From Marchantia polymorpha subsp. ruderalis (Eukaryota; Streptophyta; Marchantiopsida; Marchantiales; Marchantiaceae), in the NCBI GenBank assembly GCA_037833965.1, contig AP031356.1, forward strand, positions 14,530,501-14,594,500: a DNA stretch of 64,000 bases. Direction: 5' to 3'. Shown here one piece after another: positions 30,917-40,443 of this stretch. Position 1 is the first letter of the stretch. Each line of letters begins with the position of its first letter. Under the pieces are notes generated by a model, which saw only the letters and a program-made list of their open reading frames with translations, made no database searches and had not been told where the DNA came from. The position numbers and the translations under genes are program-made.

Positions 30917-33751
30917 GCAGCCGGACTGGGCAGAAGCGAGATCAGTCACACAGAAGGGATTGTTGACCCGAGTGATTGCTGCGAACTGCAGCTCAGTCCA
31001 GGTAAAGGCTTGAAGGTGTCAAGCCAGGTAAAAGGAGAAGAGTTGAACAGGGTACAGGCGTTTCTTCGCCAGTATGAGGATGTCTTCGCATGGAAGATTG
31101 AAGACATGAAAGGCATACCTGCAAGGTATGGAGAGCACAGGATCGACTTGTTGGACGAGGCAGTTCCGGTTCGCCAACGCCAATACAGGCTCAACCCAAA
31201 ATATTCACTATTGGTGAAGGACGAAATCGATAAGTACCTGAGCGCAGGAATCATCTACCCGGTACTCAGTAGCGAGTGGGTGTCGCCTATCGTGATCGTG
31301 CCCAAGAAACTGACGGGTAAGATCCGGGTGTGTCAGGACTTCAGGAAGCTGAACGCAGCAACGAGGAAGGACCATCACCCTCTTCCTTTCACGGACTCTA
31401 TTCTGGACCATGTAGCAGGGCATGAATGCTACAGTTTCCTAGACGGATTTTCCGGCTACAACCAGGTGTCCATCAGGGAACAGGACAAGGACAAAACAAC
31501 CTTCACAACCGACTGGGGAACCTATGCTTATCACAAGATGCCGTTCGGTCTGTGCAACGCGCCAGCAACGTTCCAGCGGATGATGACAAACATTTTCCAA
31601 GAGCACCTGAGGAAGTTCCTAGAGATTTTCATCGACGACTTTTGTGTCTTCGGTAAGAGGTCGGAGCACCTTAACCATCTTCGGCAAACGTTCGACAGGT
31701 GTAGGGAAAGCAGCTTGTCCTTACACCCTGAGAAATGTTTCTTCTTCATGACCAGCGGAATCCTGCTGGGGCACCGAGTTTCGTCCGATGGCATTGCAGT
31801 GGATGTAGAGAAGGTGAAGATTATTCTTGAACTGCAGCCGCCAACGAATCTGCGTGAGTTGAGGGCCTTCCTTGGCCATGTAGGTTATTACAGAAGGTTC
31901 ATAAATATGTATGCCATCTTGGCAGCCGATCTGACGAAGCTGCTTAAGAAGGATGAACCCTATGTGTGGGGCAAGGAGCAACAGCTGGCCTTTGAAACGC
32001 TCAAAGCCAAACTGACGACTGCTCCGGTTCTGAGAAGTCCGGATTGGAACAGACCTTTCCATGTCTATGTAGACACGTCGGCGTTTGCAATCGGGGTGGT
32101 TCTCAGTCAGAAGGACGACAACAAGAAAGACTACCCGATTTACTTCGCGAGTCGTCAGTTGTCAGCAGCAGAGAAGAAATACACGACAACTGAGAGGGAG
32201 GCGTTGGGAATGGTGTACTCCTGTAAGAAGTTCCGACATTATTTGATCTGCTATGAGTTCGTGTTTCATGTAGATCATTACGCCTTACAGCACCTGGTGA
32301 AGAAGGCGGATCTGTCCGGACGAATTGCCAGGTGGGTACTACTGCTGCAGGAATTCACCTACACTGTACAGACACGGAAAGGCGTTCACCATGAGAACGC
32401 GGACTACCTCTCCCGACTATGGACCGAACCCATAGAGGAGGAAGTAGTGGATGATTTTCCCGACGAACAACTTTTTCAGTTGTCCGCCAGCCATGAGTCC
32501 AGGTACGCGGACTTATACAGGTTTCTGCTCACACTCCAATGTCCGGAAGGATTGGATGCGGAGCAGCGCACAGTCTTCGTTCATAAAGCGGGACCTTACC
32601 AGCTTCAACAGGGGGTCTTGTTCAAGAAAATGGCAGACGAGAGGTTGTGCAGATGTCTAGAGGAGTCTGAAGTACCGCGAGTTGTCAAAGCCATGCACAC
32701 AGAAGACGCTGGTGGTCACTACGCCACCAGAAACACAGTGACCAAAATTGTGAATGCAGGGTACTGGTGGCCGACGATGTTCAAAGATGTACACGACTAC
32801 GTTCGCAAATGCGACAGCTGCCAGAGGACGGGAAGGCCGACTCCGACCACGAGATGGCCTCTTACACCAATCATGCCATTGGCACCATTTGAAAAATGGG
32901 GGATCGACTTCGTGGGACCAATACAACCTGTCACTAAAGGCACGCGCAGGCGCTACATATTGGTAGCAACAGACTATGCGACCAAGATGGTGGAGGCAGA
33001 AGCCACAAGGCACGACGACGCAGCCGCAGTAGCACGGTTCCTATTCGAATCAATCATCACCCGCTACGGGTGCCCCCTAGAAATAGTCAGTGACAGAGGG
33101 ACGCACTTTCTGAATCAGGTGATAGAAAGTTTGACGCGGCACTTCCAGATTAAGCATCGGAAGACTACTCCATACAACCCCAAGGCAAATGGTCTGACAG
33201 AGAAGTCCAATGGATTACTCTGTAAGATACTCCTCAAGGTGACTGTAAACCATGCTCATGACTGGGACACCAAGCTACCGGCCGCCTTATGGGCATATAG
33301 AACGGCAGAAAAAGTCACCACCAGGCAAACACCTTACTTCCTAGTTTATGGGCAGCATCCGATCTTACCCATCGAATTCGAGATACCTACCAAGAGGACC
33401 TTAGATCAGAGAAGGCTGGACGCGGAAGAAAGTCAGGCATATCGACTGCAAGAGGTAATGGCACTGGAGGAAAGACGTCAAGAGGCCGAAGATCGGACAA
33501 AGCAATTACAACTCAGGCGGAAGGAGAAGTACGACCGAAGGCTCAAACCAGTACTGCTGGAGAAGGGCGATTTGGCTCTGCTATACGATAGCAGACATGC
33601 TAGATTTCCAGGCAAGCTCCACTTGAGGTGGATGGGACCTTACAAGGTGATAGAAGTTTTTCCAAATGGATCCATCCAACTCGCAGAACTGACGGGAGAA
33701 TGGTTAGGCACCCGCGTGAACGGATGGCGTCTGAAGAAATACCACGTGTAA
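30911..33751 (+). CDS. Pol: reverse transcriptase, RNase H, integrase
   Basis: Open from the codon after UAG to TAA at 33749-33751 (946 codons). There is no ATG near the front (31010 is TTG), consistent with expression only as a Gag-Pol readthrough product. Counting from 31010: reverse transcriptase at about 20-300 with catalytic FIDDFCVF near 206; RNase H with YVDTSAFAIGVVL near 352; integrase zinc finger (H-H-C-C, ending CDSCQ) at 562-605; DDE core with WGIDFVGPI near 630, SDRGTHF near 693 and the Glu in LTEKSNG near 730; GPY module (RWMGPYKV) near 872. It copies the RNA to DNA and inserts it. All catalytic residues that I can check are present. No chromodomain and no env-like gene follow before the 3' LTR. 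Confidence 0.95.
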   Translation, partial: QLAAGLGRSEISHTEGIVDPSDCCELQLSPGKGLKVSSQVKGEELNRVQAFLRQYEDVFAWKIEDMKGIPARYGEHRIDLLDEAVPVRQRQYRLNPKYSLLVKDEIDKYLSAGIIYPVLSSEWVSPIVIVPKKLTGKIRVCQDFRKLNAATRKDHHPLPFTDSILDHVAGHECYSFLDGFSGYNQVSIREQDKDKTTFTTDWGTYAYHKMPFGLCNAPATFQRMMTNIFQEHLRKFLEIFIDDFCVFGKRSEHLNHLRQTFDRCRESSLSLHPEKCFFFMTSGILLGHRVSSDGIAVDVEKVKIILELQPPTNLRELRAFLGHVGYYRRFINMYAILAADLTKLLKKDEPYVWGKEQQLAFETLKAKLTTAPVLRSPDWNRPFHVYVDTSAFAIGVVLSQKDDNKKDYPIYFASRQLSAAEKKYTTTEREALGMVYSCKKFRHYLICYEFVFHVDHYALQHLVKKADLSGRIARWVLLLQEFTYTVQTRKGVHHENADYLSRLWTEPIEEEVVDDFPDEQLFQLSASHESRYADLYRFLLTLQCPEGLDAEQRTVFVHKAGPYQLQQGVLFKKMADERLCRCLEESEVPRVVKAMHTEDAGGHYATRNTVTKIVNAGYWWPTMFKDVHDYVRKCDSCQRTGRPTPTTRWPLTPIMPLAPFEKWGIDFVGPIQPVTKGTRRRYILVATDYATKMVEAEATRHDDAAAVARFLFESIITRYGCPLEIVSDRGTHFLNQVIESLTRHFQIKHRKTTPYNPKANGLTEKSNGLLCKILLKVTVNHAHDWDTKLPAALWAYRTAEKVTTRQTPYFLVYGQHPILPIEFEIPTKRTLDQRRLDAEESQAYRLQEVMALEERRQEAEDRTKQLQLRRKEKYDRRLKPVLLEKGDLALLYDSRHARFPGKLHLRWMGPYKVIEVFPNGSIQLAELTGEWLGTRVNGWRLKKYHV

Positions 33752-33775
33752 ATGTTCGCGTGGGCGCTCACAATT

Positions 33776-33786
33776 GAGGAGGGGGG
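33776..33786 (+). promoter_or_regulatory. polypurine tract
   Basis: GAGGAGGGGGG two bases before the 3' LTR is the expected plus-strand primer. Confidence 0.85.
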
Positions 33787-35143
33787 CATGTGGTAACACG
33801 CTTTTTGTTTTTTTGCAGAATTTAAACAATTTTAGAAAACTAGTACCAAAGCAGTGTTTGTAGCTAGAGAAGGGTACGCTAAATAGAGTGGATTGATGAG
33901 ATCGTCACGAGGGCACAAAGAATCACGTAGTCGGATGTACCAACGCCAACGTCTTCGGCGCCTTCGGCAAAAGCTCCTTTTTGAGGTGTCTCTACTCACG
34001 CGCCTCTAGCGTATAAGGAAGCTACGCTTCCGGCGCAGACACCTCAGGAGGAGGTTTTGCTAAAGACGTCAGGAGAAGGGCCCGGACCTCTAAAGGCATC
34101 CGACCATGAGTGCGCCTTCGGCGAAGCGCCGCTAGCGCGGAAAGGGAAAACCTTCATAACAATCGGGATACACGGTAGATCCAGTTGGTTGAAGTTGCAT
34201 TAGAAAGAGCTCGGGACGCTCGTTCTAACGAGTCCAAGAGCGCCAGAGATGGATCAGGAATGGAGAAGTTATGAGCGTCGGAAAACTCGTAGCCGGACAT
34301 GCGCCGTTCGCGCTAGGGTTCACAGCCGGAAAGGATTCCCGTACGCCCTCGGCGATGCGCCTTCGGCGGAATCACGCGCTCACAGGAGGAAACCAACTCA
34401 GAGTCGGAAGCGCCCTTGGCGGCTGTTCATGGAAGGAAAGCGCCGGTCGGATGTACGCCTCCGACGTGGCGCTGACGGCCGGATGCGCTGGCATGAGTTG
34501 CGCTGACGGATATGCGCTGGCAGCAACGGACGAGGCATAAAGGACAAAATAGGCGGTACGACTGCGCGCCGGCGTAATTCGCTCCGGCTGGATGTGCGCC
34601 TCCAGCAAGGCGCCGACGGATAATGAACGCACCAGCGGCGACACGCCTCCGGAGAAGGGCGGGTTAGGAAAAGACAACAGGGCCGACGTATACCCTGCAG
34701 CGGACTCGAGTCCGGAAGGTGGCGGCGGCGGGAGAATTCAACGTTTAAGCATGCGAATGCGCGCAAGGCGGAGACGTGAATTCGCGCATGCAAAGGGCGA
34801 ACCGTTAAGCCGTATAGCCGGCTGCGTACGTTGCAACCAGTAAGAACGTTGGACGTTCTTGAAATCGGAGAAGAAAAGACTGCGCTCCAGTCTCATTCTC
34901 TCATTCTTGACTTTGCGATTTCCAGTTCCAAGATTACGCGCAAGGGCGGAGCGACCTGCAGTGAGAGTAGAGAGTGCGGAGACGAGTTGCGCAAGGATCT
35001 TGGCGGACCTTGAAAGAATTGGAGTAGCGATCTTGAACGAGCGCAGAGAGAGTGAGCAGTCAGCGCTTGAGTGGCCGACGCGCAGTGGCGATTGTGAGAG
35101 AGCGAGCGAAAGGGAGAACGTTTGTGTGTGTGCAGGCAACGCA

Positions 35144-37699
35144 ATGTCGAAGGTTCCCCAGCTGCGAGTGTCTCCACTCAGGGTGCCGCAGATCGGTCTA
35201 CGCGCGTTTCAAGATGTGCTGTTGAGGTTGAAGCTCGATTTTCTCCTATGGGGGTGGAATTGGACGTGTCCGGAGATGGTGCGCGAGTATCTGCAAGAGA
35301 GACACAAGCCTTCTCGCGGATTTCGCCCACACCCAGAGAGATGGGAAATTGGCAATTGGGCGCAGGTGTTGGGCAGGTGTGCCGGCGAGGAAGGGGATCT
35401 CCTCTTCGAGGCCGACAGCGTGAAAGTGTCCCAAGAGGAAGAAGTCTCTTACAATGAGCTCTTCAAGGTGGCTAGACATCCCAAGAACGGTTTCCGGACT
35501 CGGGATTACAAGGATCGATTGCGGAGAAATGTCGCGACAGCATTGCTGCAGATATTGCAGCCGACCAAGACCGCTTACATGCATGGTTGGCAGGTAGAGT
35601 TCGTGGAGCTAGTGTTGTCAGGAGCTCCGGTGCATTGGGCACGACTTCTGTGGAAGGTGACGCGCCAACATGCGCAAGAAGAGAGGGGAGGAACGCTCAA
35701 TCATCTATCGCCTTACTTAATCGTGTTTTACCGGGCGATGGGATGTTTGACGAATGCTGAGAAAACTCGGTTTCCGCAGCTGAGCCGGTCTTATCCAGGT
35801 AGATATTCGAGGGAGGCCGAAGTAGACACGGATCCGGACGAGGAACCTGCCAGTACGCCTCCGGCTCCGGCTCCAGCCAGAGCAGCAGAAGAACGTCGAA
35901 GTGAGCGTATTCCGCGCAAGCGGAAGTGGGATGAGAGACCTGAGGACAGGCAGCCGGAAGTACCAGCTGCGCCGACTCGTGGTCGGCCCACCCCCGAACC
36001 TCATAGTCGACCAAAACAGAGGGCACGCAGAATGCCAACTGTTACTGAGGAGACCAGGCGAACTCCGACCCGGCGGAATCTCACACAGGAAGAGATAATT
36101 GCTCAGGTCCTAGGGAAGACGGCAGAAACCTCTGCACAGAAGGCACCACGGCCTTCGGGAGGAGATGGACGGACTGACGACCGGCCGACTGCGAGTCGGA
36201 TGACTGAAGGTCGACAAGCGGAAGGAAGGCCAACTGAACGGCGCGTTGAACCGGACAGCAGGCCGGAAGCGGAAGAGAGTTTGGCTGACGAGCCAACAAT
36301 CCTCAGAGGGTCGTCTTCGGCGGAAGGCACTTCTGGAAGAACGCCCCCAACAAGCAGGCCAAGTGGAGTCAAGACGCGCAGGGTGTATCCGACTCCCAGT
36401 CGGACAACTGCTGGTCGGCCGACTGCGAGTCGGACAACAGAGAGTCAGCCGGATTCGCCGACTGCGAGACGGATGGGGCCAACGACCAGTGTGCGGACGC
36501 CTTCGGCGGACGCACCTTCAGCAAGGATACCTTCCGCGCAGATTGCGCCGGAAGGACAGGCAGCAGAAGCGGGCGGTGCAAGAGTGACAAAAGTCACTGC
36601 GGCGTCGACCCCTTCACAAACCGAAGATCGAGCCGGAACAGGGGCTCAAGCAGTGGGATCTCCCACTGCCCTGGATATTTTAGCAGGCAGTGGAGCAGCA
36701 GTCGCAGCAGAAGCTGCTGCGCGCCACAGTTCCAGGGAGTCGCCAAGGGATTCGGTGGCGACTGAGATCCTCGCGACTGAGGATGAGACGAGCTCGGAAG
36801 AGCAAGAAGAGGATTCGGTGCAGAAAACGCCAACAGGGGTGCTGTGCGAACAGATAGTTCCACTCCTGCGATATCTGGATCGCAAGACATCCAAATACGC
36901 AAGTGCCTTAAAACCGCAGTCTTATGTGGAGACAATCAGGCGAAGGACGAGGAGCAAGGTGGCAAGGTGGGCCTCTAGATGCGGAGTATATGTGGATAGG
37001 AACACCGCCCTCCGACAACACCTGGCGGTCACCCAGAAGCTGTACCAAGCCTTGCAGCAGCAGAAGGAGGATGCGGCGACGAAGAGTCAGGCGGAGGCCG
37101 AACTAATACGGGCAAAGATCGAGTCGGAACTGCAGGAGGAGCGGAGACAGAACGAAGTCCTAGCAGCCGAGCTTGCGCGCCAGACGCGCGCCTTAGAGGA
37201 AAGTCAACGAGCCCGCAAGGAGGATGAGGAGTTGTTGTGCAGCTTGCAAACCGAGTGCTCGGATTTGAGGGCACAACGTGCGGATTTAGAAATGCAGCTG
37301 GCAGAGGTGGAGAGCAGCTGCAGGGCACGAGGAGAGTTGGCGGCACGGGTGACTCGTTGTCTAAACGGATACACCCATTGGGAGGTGGCAGCTCAAGAGA
37401 GGGTTACACTCCGGGAGTTCGAGCTTCGGGCGGCGGCATTGACGGAAGGTGACAGTCGGAGTCGGCGGCGAGTGGCAAGAAAATTAGAAACTTTCTTGTC
37501 GGGTGCGCGCGACACTATGGCGCACTTGCAGTCGGAAGTCACTGCAGCGCTCCGACGCCTGGGGTTACGCAGCCGGTCGGAAGACTGGCAAGGTAGAGAT
37601 AGTACGCGGAGCAGTCCGGCGCGCAGGAGGCGCAGCACCGGATCTGCTGAGTGCAGTAGAGTAGTTTGGTTTCGCGCAGATGCTGCGAGTGGTAGATAG
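35144..37699 (+). CDS. U3-encoded ORF of the 3' LTR, 851 aa
   Basis: Same protein as in the 5' LTR with one change (Lys to Arg at residue 13, LRVPQ instead of LKVPQ). This copy matters for function: it lies downstream of pol and the polypurine tract in the genomic RNA, before the TATA box at 37733 of this LTR, so it would be the third gene of the transcript. The ATG at 35144 is preceded by TTTGTGTGTGTGCAG, a plausible splice acceptor, so a spliced subgenomic mRNA is one way to express it. Domain layout as in the upstream copy: Trp-rich head, Arg/Pro/Thr-rich disordered middle, acidic patch, coiled-coil tail. A structural (env-position) or Gag-accessory role is a guess; there is no signal peptide or membrane helix, which argues against an envelope protein. 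Confidence 0.85.
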   Translation: MSKVPQLRVSPLRVPQIGLRAFQDVLLRLKLDFLLWGWNWTCPEMVREYLQERHKPSRGFRPHPERWEIGNWAQVLGRCAGEEGDLLFEADSVKVSQEEEVSYNELFKVARHPKNGFRTRDYKDRLRRNVATALLQILQPTKTAYMHGWQVEFVELVLSGAPVHWARLLWKVTRQHAQEERGGTLNHLSPYLIVFYRAMGCLTNAEKTRFPQLSRSYPGRYSREAEVDTDPDEEPASTPPAPAPARAAEERRSERIPRKRKWDERPEDRQPEVPAAPTRGRPTPEPHSRPKQRARRMPTVTEETRRTPTRRNLTQEEIIAQVLGKTAETSAQKAPRPSGGDGRTDDRPTASRMTEGRQAEGRPTERRVEPDSRPEAEESLADEPTILRGSSSAEGTSGRTPPTSRPSGVKTRRVYPTPSRTTAGRPTASRTTESQPDSPTARRMGPTTSVRTPSADAPSARIPSAQIAPEGQAAEAGGARVTKVTAASTPSQTEDRAGTGAQAVGSPTALDILAGSGAAVAAEAAARHSSRESPRDSVATEILATEDETSSEEQEEDSVQKTPTGVLCEQIVPLLRYLDRKTSKYASALKPQSYVETIRRRTRSKVARWASRCGVYVDRNTALRQHLAVTQKLYQALQQQKEDAATKSQAEAELIRAKIESELQEERRQNEVLAAELARQTRALEESQRARKEDEELLCSLQTECSDLRAQRADLEMQLAEVESSCRARGELAARVTRCLNGYTHWEVAAQERVTLREFELRAAALTEGDSRSRRRVARKLETFLSGARDTMAHLQSEVTAALRRLGLRSRSEDWQGRDSTRSSPARRRRSTGSAECSRVVWFRADAASGR

Positions 37700-37732
37700 G
37701 ATAGCGTAGTGCTAGTTAGGATCTTTTGAGAG

Positions 37733-37738
37733 TATAAA
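37733..37738 (+). promoter_or_regulatory. TATA box of the 3' LTR
   Basis: Same TATAAA element as at 27063. In this LTR transcription would run outward into the truncated tubulin cofactor copy at 38739, which is about 1 kb downstream on the same strand. Confidence 0.65.
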
Positions 37739-38659
37739 GTAGATCAAGGCGTTTTGCCTTGGGACTCTTCCAGTTTCGGAAGTGCAGATCAGGAACTCAC
37801 TTTCTTGGCGTGTTTGTGCATTTTGGTCCTGGCACCACGTAGAGAAGCTGCAGCATAGCGAAGTTACCGTATGTTGTAGTTGAAGGCCTTCGGCTGAATG
37901 TTCAGAGCTCGCACCCGGTTAGAGACTTGAGTAGTGCGGATCTGCACCTGCGGGTGATTTCTGATGCTCAGAGCCGGCTGCGAGTTAGAGACTTGAACAG
38001 TTCCCCCTTACTCCTTCGAGTGACATATCCTGATTGTACTCCTACGGGAAGTTTCCCCTGAATGCCAATGTGAAGTTTCATTACTTCGTGTAAACCTTGG
38101 TTTGTAATTCAGGTTGTGTGTGTGTTACTGGATCGTGTTTTCAGTAAGTTCTCAGTCGGGTCTGCACTCCCTGCGTTTTGTGTGATAGTCGAGGGTGACG
38201 TCCACGGCGTACGTAGAGGCTTCGTTCCGAAGTGAGAAGTCCAGTCCGGGTACCCCCGCTAGTTCCTGGCGGAAGGGCAGTAAAAGCCGGAGTGGGAGGC
38301 ACTTCCTGCAGAACCTCTGAGTGAACTTGCGAGACACTTTCCTCCTGAAATCCGAAGCGGAGGTCCTGACCGACCTCCGAGTTGTGCTTTTTGCCAGTTT
38401 CAGGTGTGTGTGTGTGTGTGTGTTGAGTGACCAAGCTGTACCGTGCATCCTCCGAGCATCCTCCGAGTTGAGTTCCTCCTCCGAGTCGAGCCTCCGAGTC
38501 GAGCACTACAGTATTTCTGGGAGTGACAGTCGCCTAGAATTCAAACTCTACCAAAAGTCTGTTAAATGTGACACTTTTACTCTGTGTGTTGCCTCTGTCC
38601 CTGTGGGTTCGATCTTTTTACCACCATACTGCAGTTTTAGCCTTTGGTGGGTTATTACA

Positions 38660-40107
38660 GTCATGCTAAAGCGTAGATGTTTGTTTTTTTATACTACTTT
38701 GATATTGCCACCTCCAAGTCGTATGCCTTTTCTAACAGGAGAGCCAGCCAATTGATGATGATCACATGAAAGACGTTGCAGATGGAATCAAGGTAAGATT
38801 TGAAGCCCTCTGCCAATTTCCTCTCTCAAAAGCTCGAAATGATCATACGGTGTGGACTTGGAGCATTGCACATGTCTTCGTCCAAACAGTCTCTCATAAG
38901 TTCTGCACACTAGGGTGCAGATAGGCGACAGGTGTGAGGTCGACCCAGGAGGCAAGCGTGGAGAAGTGAAGTATGTAGGAAGGGCAGAGACCCTCGCACC
39001 TGGTTTCTGGGTCGGTGTTCGATATGATGAACCCGTTGGCAAGCATGACGGACTGTATGTTTCATCATCCTTTTCCTCCTTTTGAACATCTTTGGAGCAC
39101 AAGCCTGCTGAGCTATAATATCAGTTATTACGTTGTACATACACGCCAGTACCCTCTTCAAAAGAATGATTTTTTCGTCCCCTTTTACCTCAATTTCGTT
39201 TAAAAGGCACTTGCAAGAGATAAAAAACATAAAATACTTCGTTGAAGTGCTCTCGTTCAACTGACTTTGTGAATGTTACTTGTGACCACTTGTGCAGGGT
39301 TAAAGGAAAGCGATACCTCAGTCGTCCCCCACAATATGGTTCTATGCTACGCCCAGATAAAGTCAAGGTAAATATCACCCATCAAATGACGGTGGATCCT
39401 TTTGTCACTCAATATAACAAGAGAACTCGAGTAGGAAATTATTTTCTCATTGCGGCAGTGAATATGAGTATGTGATGCTCTGTAGAATTCCTTTGATGGT
39501 TTATGCTATCGCAACTCTGCTCTCGAGATGCTGCGGTTTTCGTGATTCTAAGTGTTTTTTCTAATCGGATTGCAGGTTGGAGATTACCCCGAGTGTGATC
39601 CCTTTGAGGATGATGAGGAGGAGATTTGAGGACTTTCTTTTGTAGCTTAGGAGATGCTTTAAGCACGCCGTGCAGCCAAACGGCAATTAAGCATGGTCCG
39701 AGTTTGGAAAAGGCTTCTTGGAAAAAGTGGAGATTTGCGGAGTTTGCCTACTTTCTGAATCTTTCATTCAGAAGGGAAAGCATTCACTGCTGTCTCTGCG
39801 TCAAAAAAATGTGACTGTGAACAGGACTGTGAGTATCATGGACTACATTCTTATAGAGAGCCTCACCCAGCTCTTTGCATCAGGAAGTTCGGTTGATCGT
39901 GGAGAACCTTCTTTATTTGCGTAGGATATCCTTCATGTGTTCAGAATTACTGCATTATCTCGACAGCTCTTCATGGAGTGTCCAATCCTTTCTCAGCGTC
40001 AAGCTTTCGTTCCGTGGAGTTAGGATGAGATATCCATTGTTGAAGATTCCTTATTGTTATACAACATGCTTAGTTGAAGCAAGTACGACACCCTAGGCTA
40101 CTTCTGT
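38660..40107 (+). repeat. duplicated segment, copy 1
   Basis: Matches 46529-47974. I see no difference from 38660 to 40023; then about nine changes occur in the last 80 bases before homology ends. It starts at the first base after the 3' LTR. Confidence 0.9.
38739..39629 (+). pseudogene. TFCB: tubulin-folding cofactor B, 3' half (copy 1), cut off by the LTR
   Basis: Four exons with GT-AG introns: 38739-38792, 38921-39054, 39298-39367 and 39576-39629 (stop TGA). They read ESQPIDDDHMKDVADGIK, then the CAP-Gly domain (GDRCEVDPGGKRGEVKYVG, PGFWVGVRYDEPVGKHDG) and the C terminus VGDYPECDPFEDDEEEI. CAP-Gly features present: the GKHDG loop (consensus GKNDG) and the acidic EEI tail. TFCB binds alpha-tubulin through CAP-Gly and, with cofactor E, moves it along the folding pathway. 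The ubiquitin-like N-terminal half is absent: sequence to the left is the 3' LTR, which occupies the intron before the first exon here. Reading frame and splice sites are intact, so decay has only been by truncation. A transcript from the LTR promoter through these exons is possible but would lack a proper start. Confidence 0.9.
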
Positions 40108-40443
40108 GGAAATCAGTGGTTCTGTCGTGTTTTTGGGGCTCCTTTCCTAGGTCTCTTTTGCACTAAAAAAGTGGTCTTATTTCAAGAGATCAGGATCTTG
40201 AAAGCCAAGTCACAGAAACAATGTAGTGTAACATATTTCCTACTTTCGGCAGACAACTGAGAAGAGGGCCTCGGTATGTATAGTTATTATGTACGGTCTT
40301 AAGTTATTCTAGTGACTTTGACAAATAATGGTTTGACATAGAGCCTAGAAACTGTTTCTGAGTGGTCACATGATGCTCATTTATTAAATATTAGTGACTT
40401 TTTAAATTTTCAGAGATATTTACGCTTCTCGTTTGTTGCACTG
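40108..40443. other. short unique spacer
   Basis: No gene recognised. CACTG at 40439-40443 is the left target duplication of the solo LTR. Confidence 0.5.

Larger units (their letters stand above)
23119..38659 (+). mobile_element. complete Ty3/Gypsy LTR retrotransposon, family A
   Basis: Two direct LTRs of 4871 bp (TG...CA ends: TGTGGTAACACGC and GGGTTATTACA) flank a 5799-bp internal region with primer-binding site, gag-protease, pol and polypurine tract. Order RT, RNase H, integrase is that of Ty3/Gypsy. No chromodomain follows the integrase GPY module, and RT motifs (RKLNAATRKDHHPLPF, FLDGFSGYNQ) are of the Athila/Tat type. The LTRs differ at one position that I could find (A at 24511, G at 35181), so the copy is very young. 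The flanking pentamers do not match (TATCA left, GTCAT right), unusual for so young an element. Confidence 0.95.
33789..38659 (+). repeat. 3' LTR of the family-A element
   Basis: Same length as the 5' LTR and identical by eye except for position 35181. It ends GGGTTATTACA and is directly followed by GTCATGCTAAAG, intron sequence of the tubulin cofactor gene. Confidence 0.95.

Noticed and set aside
31010..31012. Independent translation start for pol
   Set aside because: The codon is TTG, and the frame is open back to the UAG; readthrough explains pol better.
38788..39260. Minus-strand frames over TFCB copy 1 (and the same at 46657-47129)
   Set aside because: Antisense to recognised TFCB exons and introns.
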